A stretch of DNA of 64,000 nt. Source: Nicotiana tabacum (lineage: Eukaryota; Streptophyta; Magnoliopsida; Solanales; Solanaceae). The notes under the pieces are model-generated. The model made no database searches, was not told the origin of the DNA, and saw nothing but the letters and a program-made list of their open reading frames with translations. Positions 11,207-23,142 of the stretch are shown in pieces. Both the position numbers and the translations under genes were made by a program. Each line of letters begins with the position of its first letter. Positions within the stretch are counted from its first letter, which is position 1. Location of the stretch: contig NC_134103.1 in the NCBI RefSeq assembly GCF_000715075.1, positions 55,644,230 through 55,708,229 of the forward strand, written 5' to 3'.

Positions 11207-12351
11207 AAAACCGCCACTACCCGAGCTTGCAAAGTCCAAAAATGAGGAAAACCTCCAAACCCTCAATTTTTATCTTCTGCCCAGGCATCTTCGCATCGGT
11301 GGACTCACCAGTCGCGCCTGCGCCTCTGCTTCTGCAAAAAAAGGTCCGCTCCTGCCGAAGTCACTTAGGAACCCGACCAGCCACAGCTACGGCCCAAAAC
11401 ACGCACCTACATGACCGCTTCTGCAGTCCGTTCTTCGCTTCTATGCATCCACGCCTATGGATTGCAATCCAATTCTGCGAGGCCAGCCACATCTACCAAA
11501 CTCCGCATCTGCAGGCTCGCAGATGCGGAAAACTTCCTCACACCTGCGACCACTACCCAATACCCACAAGACCGTTCCTATTACCCCATGCCCGCTTTTG
11601 CGGTCACGCACCTGTGACCAATCCTTCACATGTGTGATCGCACCAGACCAGTAGCAGATCAACAAATCTTCTATGTCCCAATTTCAATCCGTTAACCATC
11701 CGAAATCCACTTGAGGCCCCCGGGACCTCAACCAAACATACCAACAAGTCCTAAAACATCATACGAACGTAGTCGAGGCCTAAAATCACATCAAACAAAA
11801 TCAAAAACATGAATCGCACCGCAATTCAAGCCTAAGGAAACTAATGAATTTCCAACTTCTACAATCGATGTCGAAACCTATCAAACCAACTCTGATTGAC
11901 CTCAAATTTTGCACACAAGTCATAAATGACACAATGGACCTATTCCAACTTCCAGAACTAAAATCCGAGCCCGGTAACCACAAAGTCAACTCTCATTCAA
12001 ACTTCTTAACTCTCCAAACTTCTATTTTTGCAACTTTCACCAATTCAAGCCAAAATCATCTACAGACCTCCAAATCAATATCCGATCGCACTTCGGTGTC
12101 TAAAATCACCATACGGAGCTATCAAAACCATCCAAACTCCATTCCAGAGCCATTTGCACATAAGTCAACATCCGATCAACTCATTCAACTTAGGCTTCCA
12201 ACCTTGGGACTAAGTGTCCCAATCCATTCCGAAACATCCCCGGAACCAAACCAGCCACCCCGGTAAGTCACATATCAAAAAATGAGCTTAGAATAAGCCA
12301 TAAATGGGGGAACAAGGCTATAATACTTAAATGAATGGCCGGGTCATTACA
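11207..12351 (-). repeat. B: 3' LTR, first 1145 bp
   Basis: This starts TGTAATGACCCGGCC on the minus strand right after the polypurine tract and runs until C interrupts it. It aligns with the 5' LTR segment 21884-23283 without the MITE. Its CpG-rich word block (about 11280-11640) has an 11-bp perfect stem, TCCGCATCTGC/GCAGATGCGGA (11502-11512 with 11519-11529). Confidence 0.88.
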
Positions 12352-12364
12352 TCCTCCTCCTTTT
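12352..12364 (-). other. B: polypurine tract
   Basis: AAAAGGAGGAGGA on the minus strand abuts the 3' LTR start at 12351. It primes plus-strand synthesis and defines the LTR edge. Confidence 0.88.
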
Positions 12365-12389
12365 AAACAAACGTTTGTCCTCAGACGGG

Positions 12390-12600
12390 TCTAAATCATA
12401 CCTGGAGTCTCAAATATGTGTGGATATCTGCTCCGCATCTCCCACTCAGTCTCCCAAGTAGCCTCATCGACTGGCTGACCTCTCCATTGTACCTTCATTG
12501 AAGCTATGTTCTTTTACCTCAACTTCAGAACCTACCTATCCAAAATGGCCACCGGCTCCACATCATAAGGTAAATCCCCATCTAACTGAACCGTACTGAA
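12390..12600 (-). pseudogene. B: chromodomain
   Basis: The minus strand reads PVAILDR, stop, VLKLR, stop, KNIASMKVQWRGQP, then DEATWETEWEMRSRYPHIF, which is the C-terminal chromodomain seen intact in A. Two in-frame stops break it. It lies just upstream of the polypurine tract, as expected at the polyprotein end. Confidence 0.8.
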
Positions 12601-12602
12601 GT

Positions 12603-13892
12603 CTAAACATGAGACGGATCACCGAAATACTTTCGGAGCGTGAAAACATAAAACACTGGATGAACACTCGATAGACTAGGCGGCAGTACAAGCTTGTAAG
12701 CCACCTCTCCAATCCTCTCAAGCACCTCAAAAGGGCCAATATACCGAGGGCTCAATTTGCCCTTCCTCCCAAACCTCATAACACCCTTCATGGGCGAAAC
12801 TCTGAGCAATACCTTCTCCCCCACCATGTAAGCAACATCACGAACCTTCCGATCGATGTAACTTTTATATCTAGACTGTGACGTGCTAAGGCAATCCTGA
12901 ATCAACTTAACCTTGTCCAAAACATCCTGAACCATGTTAGTACCCAATAGCTAGCCTCACCCGGCTCAAACCAACCAACCGGAGACCGACATTGCCTCCC
13001 ATACAAGTCCTCAAACAGAGCCATCTGGATACTCGATTGGTACCTGTTGTTGTAGGCAAACTCTACAAGAGGCAGAAACTGATCCCAATAACCCCCGAAA
13101 TCTATGATACAAGTGCGTAGCATATCCTCCAATATCTGAATGGTGTGCTCGGACTATCCAACTGTCTGAGGGTGGAATGTTGTACCCCACTTAACCCGTA
13201 TGCCCAGCTCTCGCTGCACTACTCTCCAAAAATTGTGATGTGAATTGCATGCCCTGTTCTAAAATGATGGACTCCGGCACACTGTGAAGGCGAACGATCT
13301 CACAGATATAGATCTCAGCCAACCGCTCCGAAGAATAAGTAGTCCCAAATACAATAAAGTGCACGGACTTAGTCAACCATTCCACAATCACCCAAATAGC
13401 ATCAAACGTCTTCAAAGTCCGTGGGAGCCCAACTATGAAGTCCATGGTAATACGCTCCCATTTCCACTCAGGAATCTCAAGCCTCTGAAGCAAACTGCCA
13501 TGCCTCTGATGCTCGTACTTCACCCGCTAACAATTCAAGCACCGGGATACAAACCCCACTATATCTTTCTTCATCCTCCTCCACCAATAGTGCTGCCTCA
13601 GGTCCCGATACATCTTTGCGGCACCCAGATGAATGGAATACCGGGAATTTTGGGCCTCTTTAAGAATCAACTCAAGTAGCCCATCTACATTGGGCATACA
13701 AATCCGACCCTGCATCCGCGACACCCCATCATCCCCAATAGAAACCTCCTTGGCATCACCGTGTTGAATCATGTCCTTAAGGACAAGCAAATGGGGGTCG
13801 TCATACTGACGCTCTCTGATGCGATCATATAACAAAGCTCGAGAAACCACGCAAGCTAGAACCCGACTAGACTCCGAAACATCTAACCTCAC
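12603..13892 (-). pseudogene. B: integrase
   Basis: Fragments on the minus strand cover the HHCC domain (13892-13527), the catalytic core (13523-about 13130) and the C-terminal part (13132-12603). The HHCC region reads EAQNSRYSIHLG, so the first zinc-binding His is Gln, and it ends CLNC followed by a stop. The first catalytic Asp is present (MDFIVGLP, 13440-13442). The second site reads ILEQG instead of SDRG, so Asp is Glu. A stop interrupts the third motif after HPQTVG. The enzyme cannot be active. Confidence 0.85.
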
Positions 13893-13895
13893 AAA

Positions 13896-14622
13896 CTAAT
13901 TGGCCAAGGCCTGAACATCTGATGCACGCGGTCTATCACCAACAGGAATGAATGCAAGGCTACCCATACTCACTAGTTTCCTACTCAAGGCACCAGCCAC
14001 CACATTGGCCTTCCCGGTATGATACAAAATGGTAATATCATAGTCCTTTAGTAGCTCCAACCATCTTCGCTGCCTCAAATTTAGATCCTTTTGCTTGAAC
14101 AAGTGTTGAACGCTCTGATTATCCGTAAATACCACACAAGACACACCATAGAGATAATGCCTCAAAATCTTCAATGCATGAACGATGGCTACCAACTCCA
14201 AATCATGAACGGGATAGTTCTTCTCATGAGGCTTCAACTTCCATGAAGCATAAGCAATCACTCTACCCTCTTACATCTAGGCACACCCAATACCGATCCG
14301 AGAAGCATCACAATACACTGTATAAGAACCCGATACTCAAGGTAACTAGAACTGGAGTTATGGCCAAGGCAGTTTTGAGCTTCTGAAAGCTCTCCTCACA
14401 CTCATCCGATCACCTAAATTGAGCACCCTTCTGGGTCAACCTGGTCAAAGATGCTGCAATGAATGAGAAACCCAGCACGGAGGGATGATAATATCCGGCC
14501 AAACCGAGAAAACTTTGAATCTTAATGGCTGAAGATGGTATGGGCCAACTCTGAACCACCTCAATATTCTTCGGATCTACCTTGATCCCTTCACTGGACA
14601 CCACATGCCCCAAAAATGCCAC
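13896..14622 (-). pseudogene. B: RT connection and RNase H
   Basis: The 14410-14622 segment (VAFLGH-type start, FLGLAGYY) is the RT connection domain. The 14261-13896 segment is RNase H with [12 protein letters not shown] and FTDNQS, but the final Asp motif reads AGALSR instead of ADALSR. Two stops lie between the parts, just before GRVIAYAS (about 14270). One of them replaces a Gln after Met. Confidence 0.85.
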
Positions 14623-14639
14623 TGAACTGATCTAAAACT

Positions 14640-15140
14640 CACACTTGGAGAACTTGGCATAAAGCTTCTCCTCCATCAACCTCTGTAGTACAATCTATGT
14701 GCATGCTCTTCCTGGCTAGAGTATACCAGGATATCATCAATAAACACTATGACAAATGAATCAAGATATGACTAGAACACACTATTCATCAAATGCATGA
14801 ATGCTACTGAGGCATTGGTCAGCCAAAAAGACATCACAAAGCACTCATAGTGACCATAGCAGGTCCAAAATGTTGTCTTCAAAATATCAGAGTCTCGAAT
14901 CTTTAACTGGTGATATCCCGACCTCAAATCAATCATAAAGAACACTCTCGCTCCTTGAAGCTGATCAAATAAGTCACCAATGCGCGCCAAAGGATACTTG
15001 TTCTTAACTGTAACTTTGTGCAACTGCATATAGTCAATACACATCCGCATAGTACCATCCTTCTTCTTCACAAACAGAACTGGTGTAACCCAAGGCGACA
15101 CACTAAGCCTAATGAACCCCTTATCAAGAAGCTCCTAAAG
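14640..15140 (-). pseudogene. B: reverse transcriptase core
   Basis: Reverse transcriptase copies element RNA into DNA. The minus strand shows [15 protein letters not shown], the first catalytic Asp in [10 protein letters not shown], and the FIDD form of the YxDD active site at 14733-14744. A stop replaces Trp in the CEFWL motif (about 14635), and the frame shifts after FIDDILVYS. Position and motifs match A's family. Confidence 0.85.
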
Positions 15141-15690
15141 CTACCCTTTCAATTCCTTTAACTGTGATAGTGCCATACGATACAGAGGAATAGAGATGGG
15201 CTGAGTGCGTGGAACCAAATCAATACCAAAATGAATGTCTCTGTCGGGTGGCATGCCTAGCAGGTCTGCAAGAAACACATCCGGAAAGTCTACCAGGACA
15301 GAATCAATGGTAGGAGTATCAGCACCAACATCCCTCACAAAAGCCAAGTATGACAAATGCCCCTTCCCAACCTTCCGTTGGGCCTTCAAATATGAAATAA
15401 CTCTACTGGAAACATAGTCCATAGAACCACTCCGCTCGATTATAGGCAACCCCGGCATTGCCAACATCACGGTCTTAGCTTGACAATCCAGAATAGCATG
15501 ACATGGGGACAACCAATCCATGCCCAGAATCACGTCAAAATCAACCATGCTAAGCAGTAAGAGATAAACATTAGTCCCCAATCCCCAGTGGTCACCACAC
15601 ACGATCCATAATAATGGAATCGCCCACCAGCGTAGATACATGAACAAAAGAAGCTAAGGACTCATAGGGTATGTCCAAATAATGAGCAGC
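15141..15690 (-). pseudogene. B: protease C-terminal part and linker to RT
   Basis: The minus strand encodes AHYLDIPYESL, then VHVSTLVGDS, the hydrophobic MVDFDVILGMDWLSPCH segment of gypsy aspartic proteases, and a linker with FVRDVGADTP and DFPDVF leading to RT. The N-terminal part with the active-site Asp-Ser/Pro-Gly motif is absent. In its place is a displaced linker copy (15690-15780) and LTR E, so protease is lost. Confidence 0.8.
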
Positions 15691-15780
15691 TGGAAACACA
15701 TTTGGAAAGTCCCTCACTACTGGGACTAACTCAACTATAGGGGTATCAATACTAACATCTCTCACATAATCTAGATATAC
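15690..15780 (-). pseudogene. B: displaced second copy of the protease-RT linker
   Basis: The minus strand reads DYVRDVSIDTP and VVRDFPNVFPA. This is a variant of the segment found in its proper place about 400 bp further on (FVRDVGADTP and DFPDVF, 15390-15270). It abuts LTR E on one side and mid-protease on the other. It therefore marks a rearrangement, perhaps template switching or gene conversion. Confidence 0.7.
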
Positions 15781-18294
15781 TGTCACGACCCAACTGGAGG
15801 GTCATGACTAGCACCCGGGCCATACTTGCCGAGCACCAACGTACATTTTATCTAACCTTCCTTATTATCTTTAAGGGCTGACAAGATCAATATAAATAGT
15901 AGACATGGATCATGAACATCCAACAATGAAAGATAATGTCATGAACATATATAACATGGGACGACAAGACTGTCAAGAAACTATATATAACGTACGAGCT
16001 ACCATGCTGCCATGAAAGACTATACAACAAAAATCAGCCGACAAGGCATTCTAAACCATACATAAGTCGACACCTGTCTATGAGCCTCTAAAGGAACCTA
16101 AGTGCTACAACATTGCCGGAACAGGGCCCCGACATACCCATAATGTCTATAACAAAAATACATACCAAGACCACGGCAAGTCCGGAGAAGGGATCTCGCC
16201 AATAACCGCTGAACTGGACAGCCTACTGTGGTGGGGGAGCTGCGTCTACCCGTCTATCAGGACCTTCAGCATGACATGCAGCGTCCACAAATAAAAGGGA
16301 CGTCAGTACGAATAAAGTACCGAGTATGTAAGGCAGGAAAGCATAAGTAAGAACAGTAATGTAAACAGGGATAGGGAATATACAACCTGTGATATCTGGG
16401 TACCTGTGAGGGCTACTGACATGAAACACATGATACATACATATATATACATAAACTTTTAAAATATACGCCTTTGTGGGCATCACCATCATCATATCGT
16501 ACCCGGCCGTAATAGGCTCGGTAAAACGTACCCGGCCATCATAGGGCTCGGTAGAATCATACCCGGCCACGTGGAGCTCGGTAAAACCCAACTGATTAGT
16601 GGTTGCACAATAGGTTCCATACCCGGCCGACTATAGCGTGGCTCGGTAGAGTAAAATAGATAAATATATATGATGCATGCTGGACTCATTGGAATCACAT
16701 TTTGAACCTTTCGGAGTGACGTAAGGTCGGTATCCTTCGTACACGTTATTAGGATTAACTCTTCATCAAGAATCTTATAAGAATCAGGAACTACCAACAA
16801 CATTGATAATATAAGAATAAGAGAAGTAACATCAATATCAATCGTTTCATAAGAAGGGAAGCAATGTAAGTACTGCTAGCTTCTAAGAGTAGAGTATCTT
16901 TGGGAGCTCGTTCATTACATTATGTACAATCGGAGTCGTGCAAAAGAATGAAGGGGATAGCCTCACATACCTTGTATATACTTCCCAACCTCAAGCTATG
17001 CAAATGTCACGACTCCTTAGTCTACAATAAGAGAAATGACACTATCATTATCGTTTAAGCGTCGTAACTATTATGTATCGACCGCAACCTATTTTACGAT
17101 GAAACGGACAGCACCTCCCCTATTTATATGACTTCACACAAGTCAATACAATCACCAAACAGCCCAAACAACATCATTAATAATCATATTGAGCCTCCCA
17201 AAATAGTCCACCAACCAACAACATTACTACCAAGCCTTTCGATATATATTTCACAAGTTCTAGCTTCAACGACTTAGCCGCAACTTGGATAATCTTAAAT
17301 ATATATTTATAGAGTAAGAGGTTCCTTACCTTTAAACAGAAAAAATAAATCCAATTTGAGCTTAATTTTCCACGAAATATCTCTCCAATTCTTCCACAAG
17401 AACAAGGAAGCGAAACTAGCAATCAATTCGGGCTTTTCGGCACTAGAATTACTTTAGAAGACTTGAAATCACATAGGGTTGATATTAAAAACTTGAAGGA
17501 GTATTTACAGAACATAAAACACTTAAAACAACCTCCCACATGAGCTGGAACAACACAAAAATCAGCAACAACAAGAAGAACAAGAAACTTACTAGCGCCA
17601 CGGGATTCCCGACATTTGATTTGTGTTGTTTGCCCTTTGTTTGGGTCTTGGATCATGAGAGAACCTTGAGAGACTGTTTTTAGGGTTATAAGGTCTGAAT
17701 ATACTGAAAAATAATGACTTAAAACGGGGTTGAGGTATCTTATATATGTCCATATGTCTTAAACCGCCTTTGTGGGCCCCATAGAGAGCAGCTTGGCGCA
17801 CTCTCGCAAAAATGCGAATATCTCTCTATTCCGAGATCGTATCTATGAACGGTTTAATGCATTGGAAACTAGACTCATAGATATTCAATTTGATAGGTAG
17901 ATCACCCCATAATTCCAAGCACATTGGGAGAAAAATGCAGTAATATTTGACCTAAAGTTTAAGTAAAATTATAAACCTAAGTTGCGACAACTTTTATCGA
18001 CTTTTGTGTCATAACTCACTTAACTTCAAGACTTATGATCGGATATTATATGATTCAAATACATTAAAACAAGAACTCTTGGGACAATTAATCACCTCTA
18101 TTGTTACCCGAAAATACGGGTTACAACATCCTTGATTCGTTTAACTTCAAATACTTGTTAACCACTCTTATACACCCTTGTATAGTTTAAGACCAATAGG
18201 ATTAACTTCTTATCCTCTCAAAGATAATCTCTTCTTGGATTTATGTAGACTAAATTACGGCATGATCTATGGTATGCGAATTTGGGTTGTAACA
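15781..18294 (-). mobile_element. LTR E (2514 bp) within B
   Basis: On the minus strand it starts TGTTACAACCC at 18294 and ends GGGTCGTGACA at 15781. Segments match the M 3' LTR and F: the GGGACGTCAGTAC block near 16300, and CTCGCRAAAR-GTGAATATCTCTCT near 17810. It has no interior and so looks like a solo LTR, but the flanks (TATAC and CTGGC) do not match, so it lacks a target-site duplication. It holds a four-unit minisatellite (16490-16650). Confidence 0.85.
16490..16650 (-). repeat. E: minisatellite, about 35-bp unit x4
   Basis: Four units of ACCCGGCC, a variable stretch, and GGCTCGGTARA. One unit is lengthened. The array begins about 710 bp from the LTR end. Confidence 0.8.
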
Positions 18295-19788
18295 CTGGCA
18301 AGGCAAGCATATCATCGAGCTTGACAGCCACCTAATCGGCCTCCCCCTCTAGGGCGACCTATAGCTGCCAGAGCTCCACCTCAAGCTGGCTGAGCGGGTG
18401 GTGAAGTAACTGGTGCGGAAGACACAGCCTGACCCCTTTGCTAAACTGGACCTCCAAAACGATAGGGATGCTGCCTTCACAAATTACCAAACTCCCCGCA
18501 TTTGAAGCAACTCCCAGATGGTGCTGGAGACAGAATCATGCCTCGAGAGCCAAAATAGCTACTAGAAGGACCTAGTACATATGAACCTTGAACTGATGGA
18601 GCACGAGATGAACTCTGAGCTGGGAGGGAACAGAGAGATGACTGACCCGAACGGGCACTGTATGAACCATGGCTAGTTGATGTACCACGATGAACCAGAC
18701 GAGTCATTTGAGAGGTCCTATAAGGACGACCCCTACTATGGTAGGACTGCCCTCCAGTAGAAACACCGCTGAAACCACCCGAAGCATGAGGCCTCTTGGC
18801 CTCCCTCTCCTCACGCTCCTGACTATGGACCTGCTCTAGTCACCTAGCAATATCAACCACCTAGTCGAACCTAGCACCTGATGCAATCTCCAGAGTCATG
18901 ACAAAGTGCATTCCATAGTTGAGGCCATCAATGAACCTCCTAATCCTCTCCCTCTCTATGGGGACCAACCAGATCACGTGACGAGCCAACTTTGAAAACC
19001 TCATCTGATACTAGGTCATGGACATACCCTCCTGGTGTGGCTGCATAAACTGCCTATGCAACTCCTCCCTACAGGTCTGTGGAACAAACTTCTCCAAGAA
19101 GAGAATAGAGAATGCATGCCACGTAAGTTGTGCAATACTGGCTAGCCTGCTCAACTCATAGGCCTCCAACCATGTGAAGGCTGCCCCCGACAGCTGAAAA
19201 GTAGTAAATGAGACTCCACTAGTCTCCAGAATACCCGCGTGTGAAGAATCCGATGGCACTTTTCCAAGAAGTCATTAACGTCCTCTAACTCAACCCCACT
19301 GAATGATGGAGGCCTGAGCCTCCCAAATCGCTCTAGCCTCTTCTACTCCTCATCACTCATCGATGGACAAACCCTTGAGCAACTACAATCGACCGGGCTG
19401 GTAGTACTCCTGGTGTCTAAAGTCCCTGAACCACCCGCTTTAGAGTACGAGCGGTGGGAGTATGAGCACCTCCCCCGGCCTAAGAAGTGGCTGGTGCGGC
19501 CTGAACATAAACCGCTTGAGCAAGGCTAGTGCATACGGTCAATATTTGGGCCAAAGCCTCCTGGACGACTGGAATCACAATGGGCACAACTTGTCGCTGA
19601 GTTGGTCCCACCGGCTTAACCACATCTGGAATCTGCTACTAAGCTGGAGCAACTGGTAGATCCACAGGTGCTTCCCTAGCTGCTATACGTGCTACACCTC
19701 AGCCTCTACTGCAGCCCCGTCCTCTCGTGGCCATAGCTGGTGGTACTGGTGGCCATTCACCCAATCCGATAGCACGTGTCCTCACCAT
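18295..19788 (-). pseudogene. B: gag
   Basis: The start is taken at 19788 (MVRTRAIGLGEWPP), the typical opening of this family's Gag-Pol. A stop comes about 30 codons on. The capsid-like retrotransposon gag domain is clear at 19259-19011 (GVSFTTFQLSGAAFTW; LEKFVPQTCREELHRQF). The zinc knuckle near 18510 is broken: SCFKCGEFGNL, with the expected His as Asn and a stop following. After a Gly/Arg-rich tail the frame runs into LTR E instead of protease. An acceptor-like tract touches the ATG. Confidence 0.82.
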
Positions 19789-19988
19789 CTGTGAAAGAAT
19801 AGAATAATAGAAGTTTAGTTTCAAGAATCAACAAATCTGCATGACAAGAATACAAGAAAAAGAAGTTTTCCTAATGGTTTGGCAGCATCTCGAAGATAAG
19901 TATAGACGTCTCCATACCGATCTGCAAGATTCTACTAAACCTGCTCACGACTCGTGAGACCTATGTAACCTAGGCTCTGATACCAACT
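19789..19988 (-). other. B: 5' leader with primer site and acceptor-like tract
   Basis: The Met-tRNA primer site TGGTATCAGAGCC is at 19973-19985, after a 3-base gap from the LTR. The next 95 bp (to 19891) match the leader of element G. Directly before the gag ATG is a pyrimidine-rich run ending TTCTTTCACAG (19799-19789), which fits a plant 3' splice site. If used, gag would begin at the exon edge. Confidence 0.75.
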
Positions 19989-20739
19989 TGTCATAACCCA
20001 AAACTCAACAGGTCATGATGGCGCCTATCAGAAAACTAGGCAAGCCGATGATCACAAATAATTACGCATTTTGAATTGAAAACATGATGAAATAAGTTTA
20101 AGAGTGATAAATTCTCATAAATAACTGATAAAAACATACCCGACTCATACAAAATCCCCAGAATCCAGGTGTCACTAAGTACATGAGCTACTAAATATCA
20201 ACTCAGTCAAAACTTCTGTTACAATTGTCTAGAAAGATAGAACAGTGCTACAAATAACTGTAAAGAAGGAGAATCAAGGTCTGCAGACGTCAAGGCAGCT
20301 ACCTCAAAAGTCTCCGATAGATGAAGCTCCAAAGCAAGCAACCACCGTGCTCAGAAGTACCTAGATCTGAACACGAAGTGCAGAGTGTAGTATGAGTACA
20401 ACTGACCCAATGTACTCAATAAGTAACATGACTAACCTTGGACTGAAAGCAGTGACGAGCTCAGAAAGGTACAGTCCAAATAAAGATAATAACAACGCAG
20501 ATATGACAGAAAAATGACAATAATAACTAAGAGAAAAACTTCTTAATTAATTTTTAGACAGTTTAGAACATGCTTTCAACATTTTAACAGTTTGAGCACA
20601 ACATGGATAAAATATTCCAAGTATGACTAATATGAGGTATGTCACATATCGATATCTACATGTCAAGTATGCATGTCAACTGTAATGCAACATAGTGATA
20701 AATTCATATACTCACACTCTCGGAGTATTCATCCTCACT

Positions 20740-20880
20740 CAACACGCTCAATAACTCGGAACTCCCAATCACTCAGCACTCTCAATCACTTAGCACTATC
20801 AATCACTCAGCACTCTCAATCAATGGGCGATCGCACTCGGCACTCGCACTCAGCACTCATCGGTACCTGCACTCACTACT
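20740..20880 (-). repeat. B LTR: minisatellite, about 18-bp unit
   Basis: Repeats of AATCACTCAGCACTCTC type, seven or so copies, grade into CACTCGGCACTCGCACTCAG. The array begins about 750 bp from the LTR end. Confidence 0.8.
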
Positions 20881-21438
20881 GATATGTTAGACTCTAGAGG
20901 GGATGATCCTGCCCAACCGCTAATATAAGCCAATCATGGCATGCTGCGGCGTGCAACCCGATCCCATAATGAATATAACTCACAATCAGGCCCTCGGCCT
21001 CACTCATTCATCAATCTCACTAGTTTCTCGGGCTCACAAAACTCATGCCAATTAGCCCAAAATAATGATACATGATGGAACAAAAAATGATACTAGAGAC
21101 TGAGATATGACACGCAAATAATGAATGTGACTGAGTACATAACTGCAATTTAAGCAAATAACTCAATAACAAAAAATGACCTTTGTGGGTCCCACAGTAC
21201 CGGCATATAGCCTAAACATGATTTCTGATATGAATCACAACTCAATTTCTCTAACACATGGAGGGTACACAAATTATAACAAGATTAGATAAGTACACAG
21301 TTCCACGGAATCAACCGAGTCACAACTACTGCAGTGCACACTCATTAAACTGTCACCTAGCATGTGCGTCACCTCAATACCAACCACATAACACATATTT
21401 CAGGGATTCATACCCTCAGGACCAAGTTTAGAAGTGTT

Positions 21439-21446
21439 ACTTACCT
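21439..21446 (-). promoter_or_regulatory. B 5' LTR: splice-donor-like AGGTAAGT
   Basis: The minus strand reads GGAGGTAAGTAAC. With the acceptor-like site at 19789 it would define a 1656-base intron spanning the LTR end and the primer site. This is inferred; transcription of this part of the LTR is not shown. Confidence 0.4.
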
Positions 21447-21954
21447 CCATTCGCGCAAATCTCTACTCCAACAAGACCTTGCCTCACGAATCGGCCTCCG
21501 AACGACTCGAATCTAGACACAAAGAACTTAATACAATCAACACAATTTATAAAAATCAATTCCATATGATAAAGTTAGGTTCTTTAACAAAAGTCAAAAA
21601 GTCAACCCCGAGCCCACTTCTCGGAATCAAATAAAATGTACAAAATCTGAACACCCATTCAATAACGAGTCCAACCATACGACAATCACACAATTCCGAC
21701 CACAAATCGACACTCAAATCCCCAAATCTTACTCTGCAATTCCTAGTCCAAAATTCCCCAAATTCCACCTTAAAAACACATAATCTGGGTGGAAAATTCA
21801 ATGGGTATTCAATATTAATGAATAAAAATGATTAAAAGTGGCTTACCTCTTGATATCTAGTGAAACCCCTCTCAAAAATTACCACTACCCGAGCTTGTAA
21901 AGTCCAAAAATGAGGAAAAACTCAAAACCCTCGATTTTTATCTTCTTCCCAGGC

Positions 21955-22325
21955 ATCTTCGCATTGGCGGACTCAACAGTCGCGTCTGCGGAAAAAAGTC
22001 AGCTCCTACAGAAGTAACTTAGGAACCCAACCAGCCGCACTTGTGGCCGATAACACACACCTGCGAGACCGCTTCTGCGGTTTGCTCTTCGCTTTTGCGC
22101 ATCCGCACCTGCGGATTCCAATCCGCTTCTACGAGGCTAGCCACATCTACCAAACTCCGCATCTGCGGAGACTCGTCGCATCTGCGGGCTTGAATAGGTG
22201 GAAAACTTCCTCTCACCTGAGACCACTGCCCAATACCCACAAGACCAATCCTGCGACCCCATGCTCGCTTCTGCGGTTGCACACCTGCAACCAATCCTTT
22301 GCAGGTGCGATTGCACCAGACCAGC
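21955..22325 (-). repeat. B 5' LTR: CpG-rich word block
   Basis: Words such as CCGCATCTGCGG, CTTCTGCGGT and CGCACCTGCGGA are packed into 370 bp. The block is shared with the 3' LTR and resembles the blocks in A and G. Confidence 0.75.
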
Positions 22326-22875
22326 AGTAGATCAACAACTCTTCTAAGTCCCAATTTAGATCCGTTAACCATCCGAGGCCCCCGGAACCTCAGCCAAACA
22401 TACCAACAAGTCCTAAAATATCATACAAACTTAGTTGAGGCCTCAAACCACGTCAAACAATACCAAAAACATGAATCCCACCCCAATTCAAGCCTAATGA
22501 AACTAATGAATTTCAAACTTCTACAATAGATGCCGAAACCTATCAAATCAACTCCGATTGACCTCAAATTTTACACACAAGTCATAAATGACACAACAGA
22601 CCTATTTCAACTTCCAGAACCAAAATCCGAGCCCGGTAATCATAAAGTCAACTCTCGGTCAAACTTCTCAACTCTCTAAATTTTTATTTTTTCAACTTTC
22701 GCCAATTCAAGCCAAAATCATCTACGGACCTCCAAATCAATATCTGAACACACTCCTAAGTCCTAAATCACCATACGAAGCTATCGAAATCATCCAAACT
22801 CCATTCTGCGGCCATTTGCACATATGTCAACATTCGGTCAACTCTTTCAACTTAGGCTTCTAACGTTGGGACTAA

Positions 22876-23142
22876 TAGCCTGTTTGGCCAAGCTTCTATA
22901 ATCTACTTATTTTGAGATGTGCTTTTTTAAAAAGTGATTTTCAAAAAAGTACTTTTGGTGAGAATCAGAAAAGTGCTTCTTAGAAACGTGCTTTTGGAGA
23001 GAAGCTACATTTTTCTGCTTCTCAAAATCTGGTCCTGCTTCTTCTCTAAAGCACTTCTTTCCTTCTAAAAGCTTGACCCAACACCTCAATTTTTGGCCAA
23101 AAAGCACTTTTAGCCCAAAACAAAGCTTGGAAAAATAGGATA
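22876..23142. mobile_element. MITE (267 bp), Tourist-like, in B 5' LTR
   Basis: The B 3' LTR reads GGGACTAAGTGTCCC (12209 region), while the 5' LTR has 267 extra bases at this spot flanked by TAA on both sides (22873-22875, 23143-23145). The ends form imperfect inverted repeats: TAGCCTGTTTGGCCAAGCTT against the complement of AAGCTTGGAAAAATAGGATA, 16 of 20 matching. A 3-bp TAA duplication fits PIF/Harbinger (Tourist-type) MITEs. It has no coding capacity. Confidence 0.85.
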
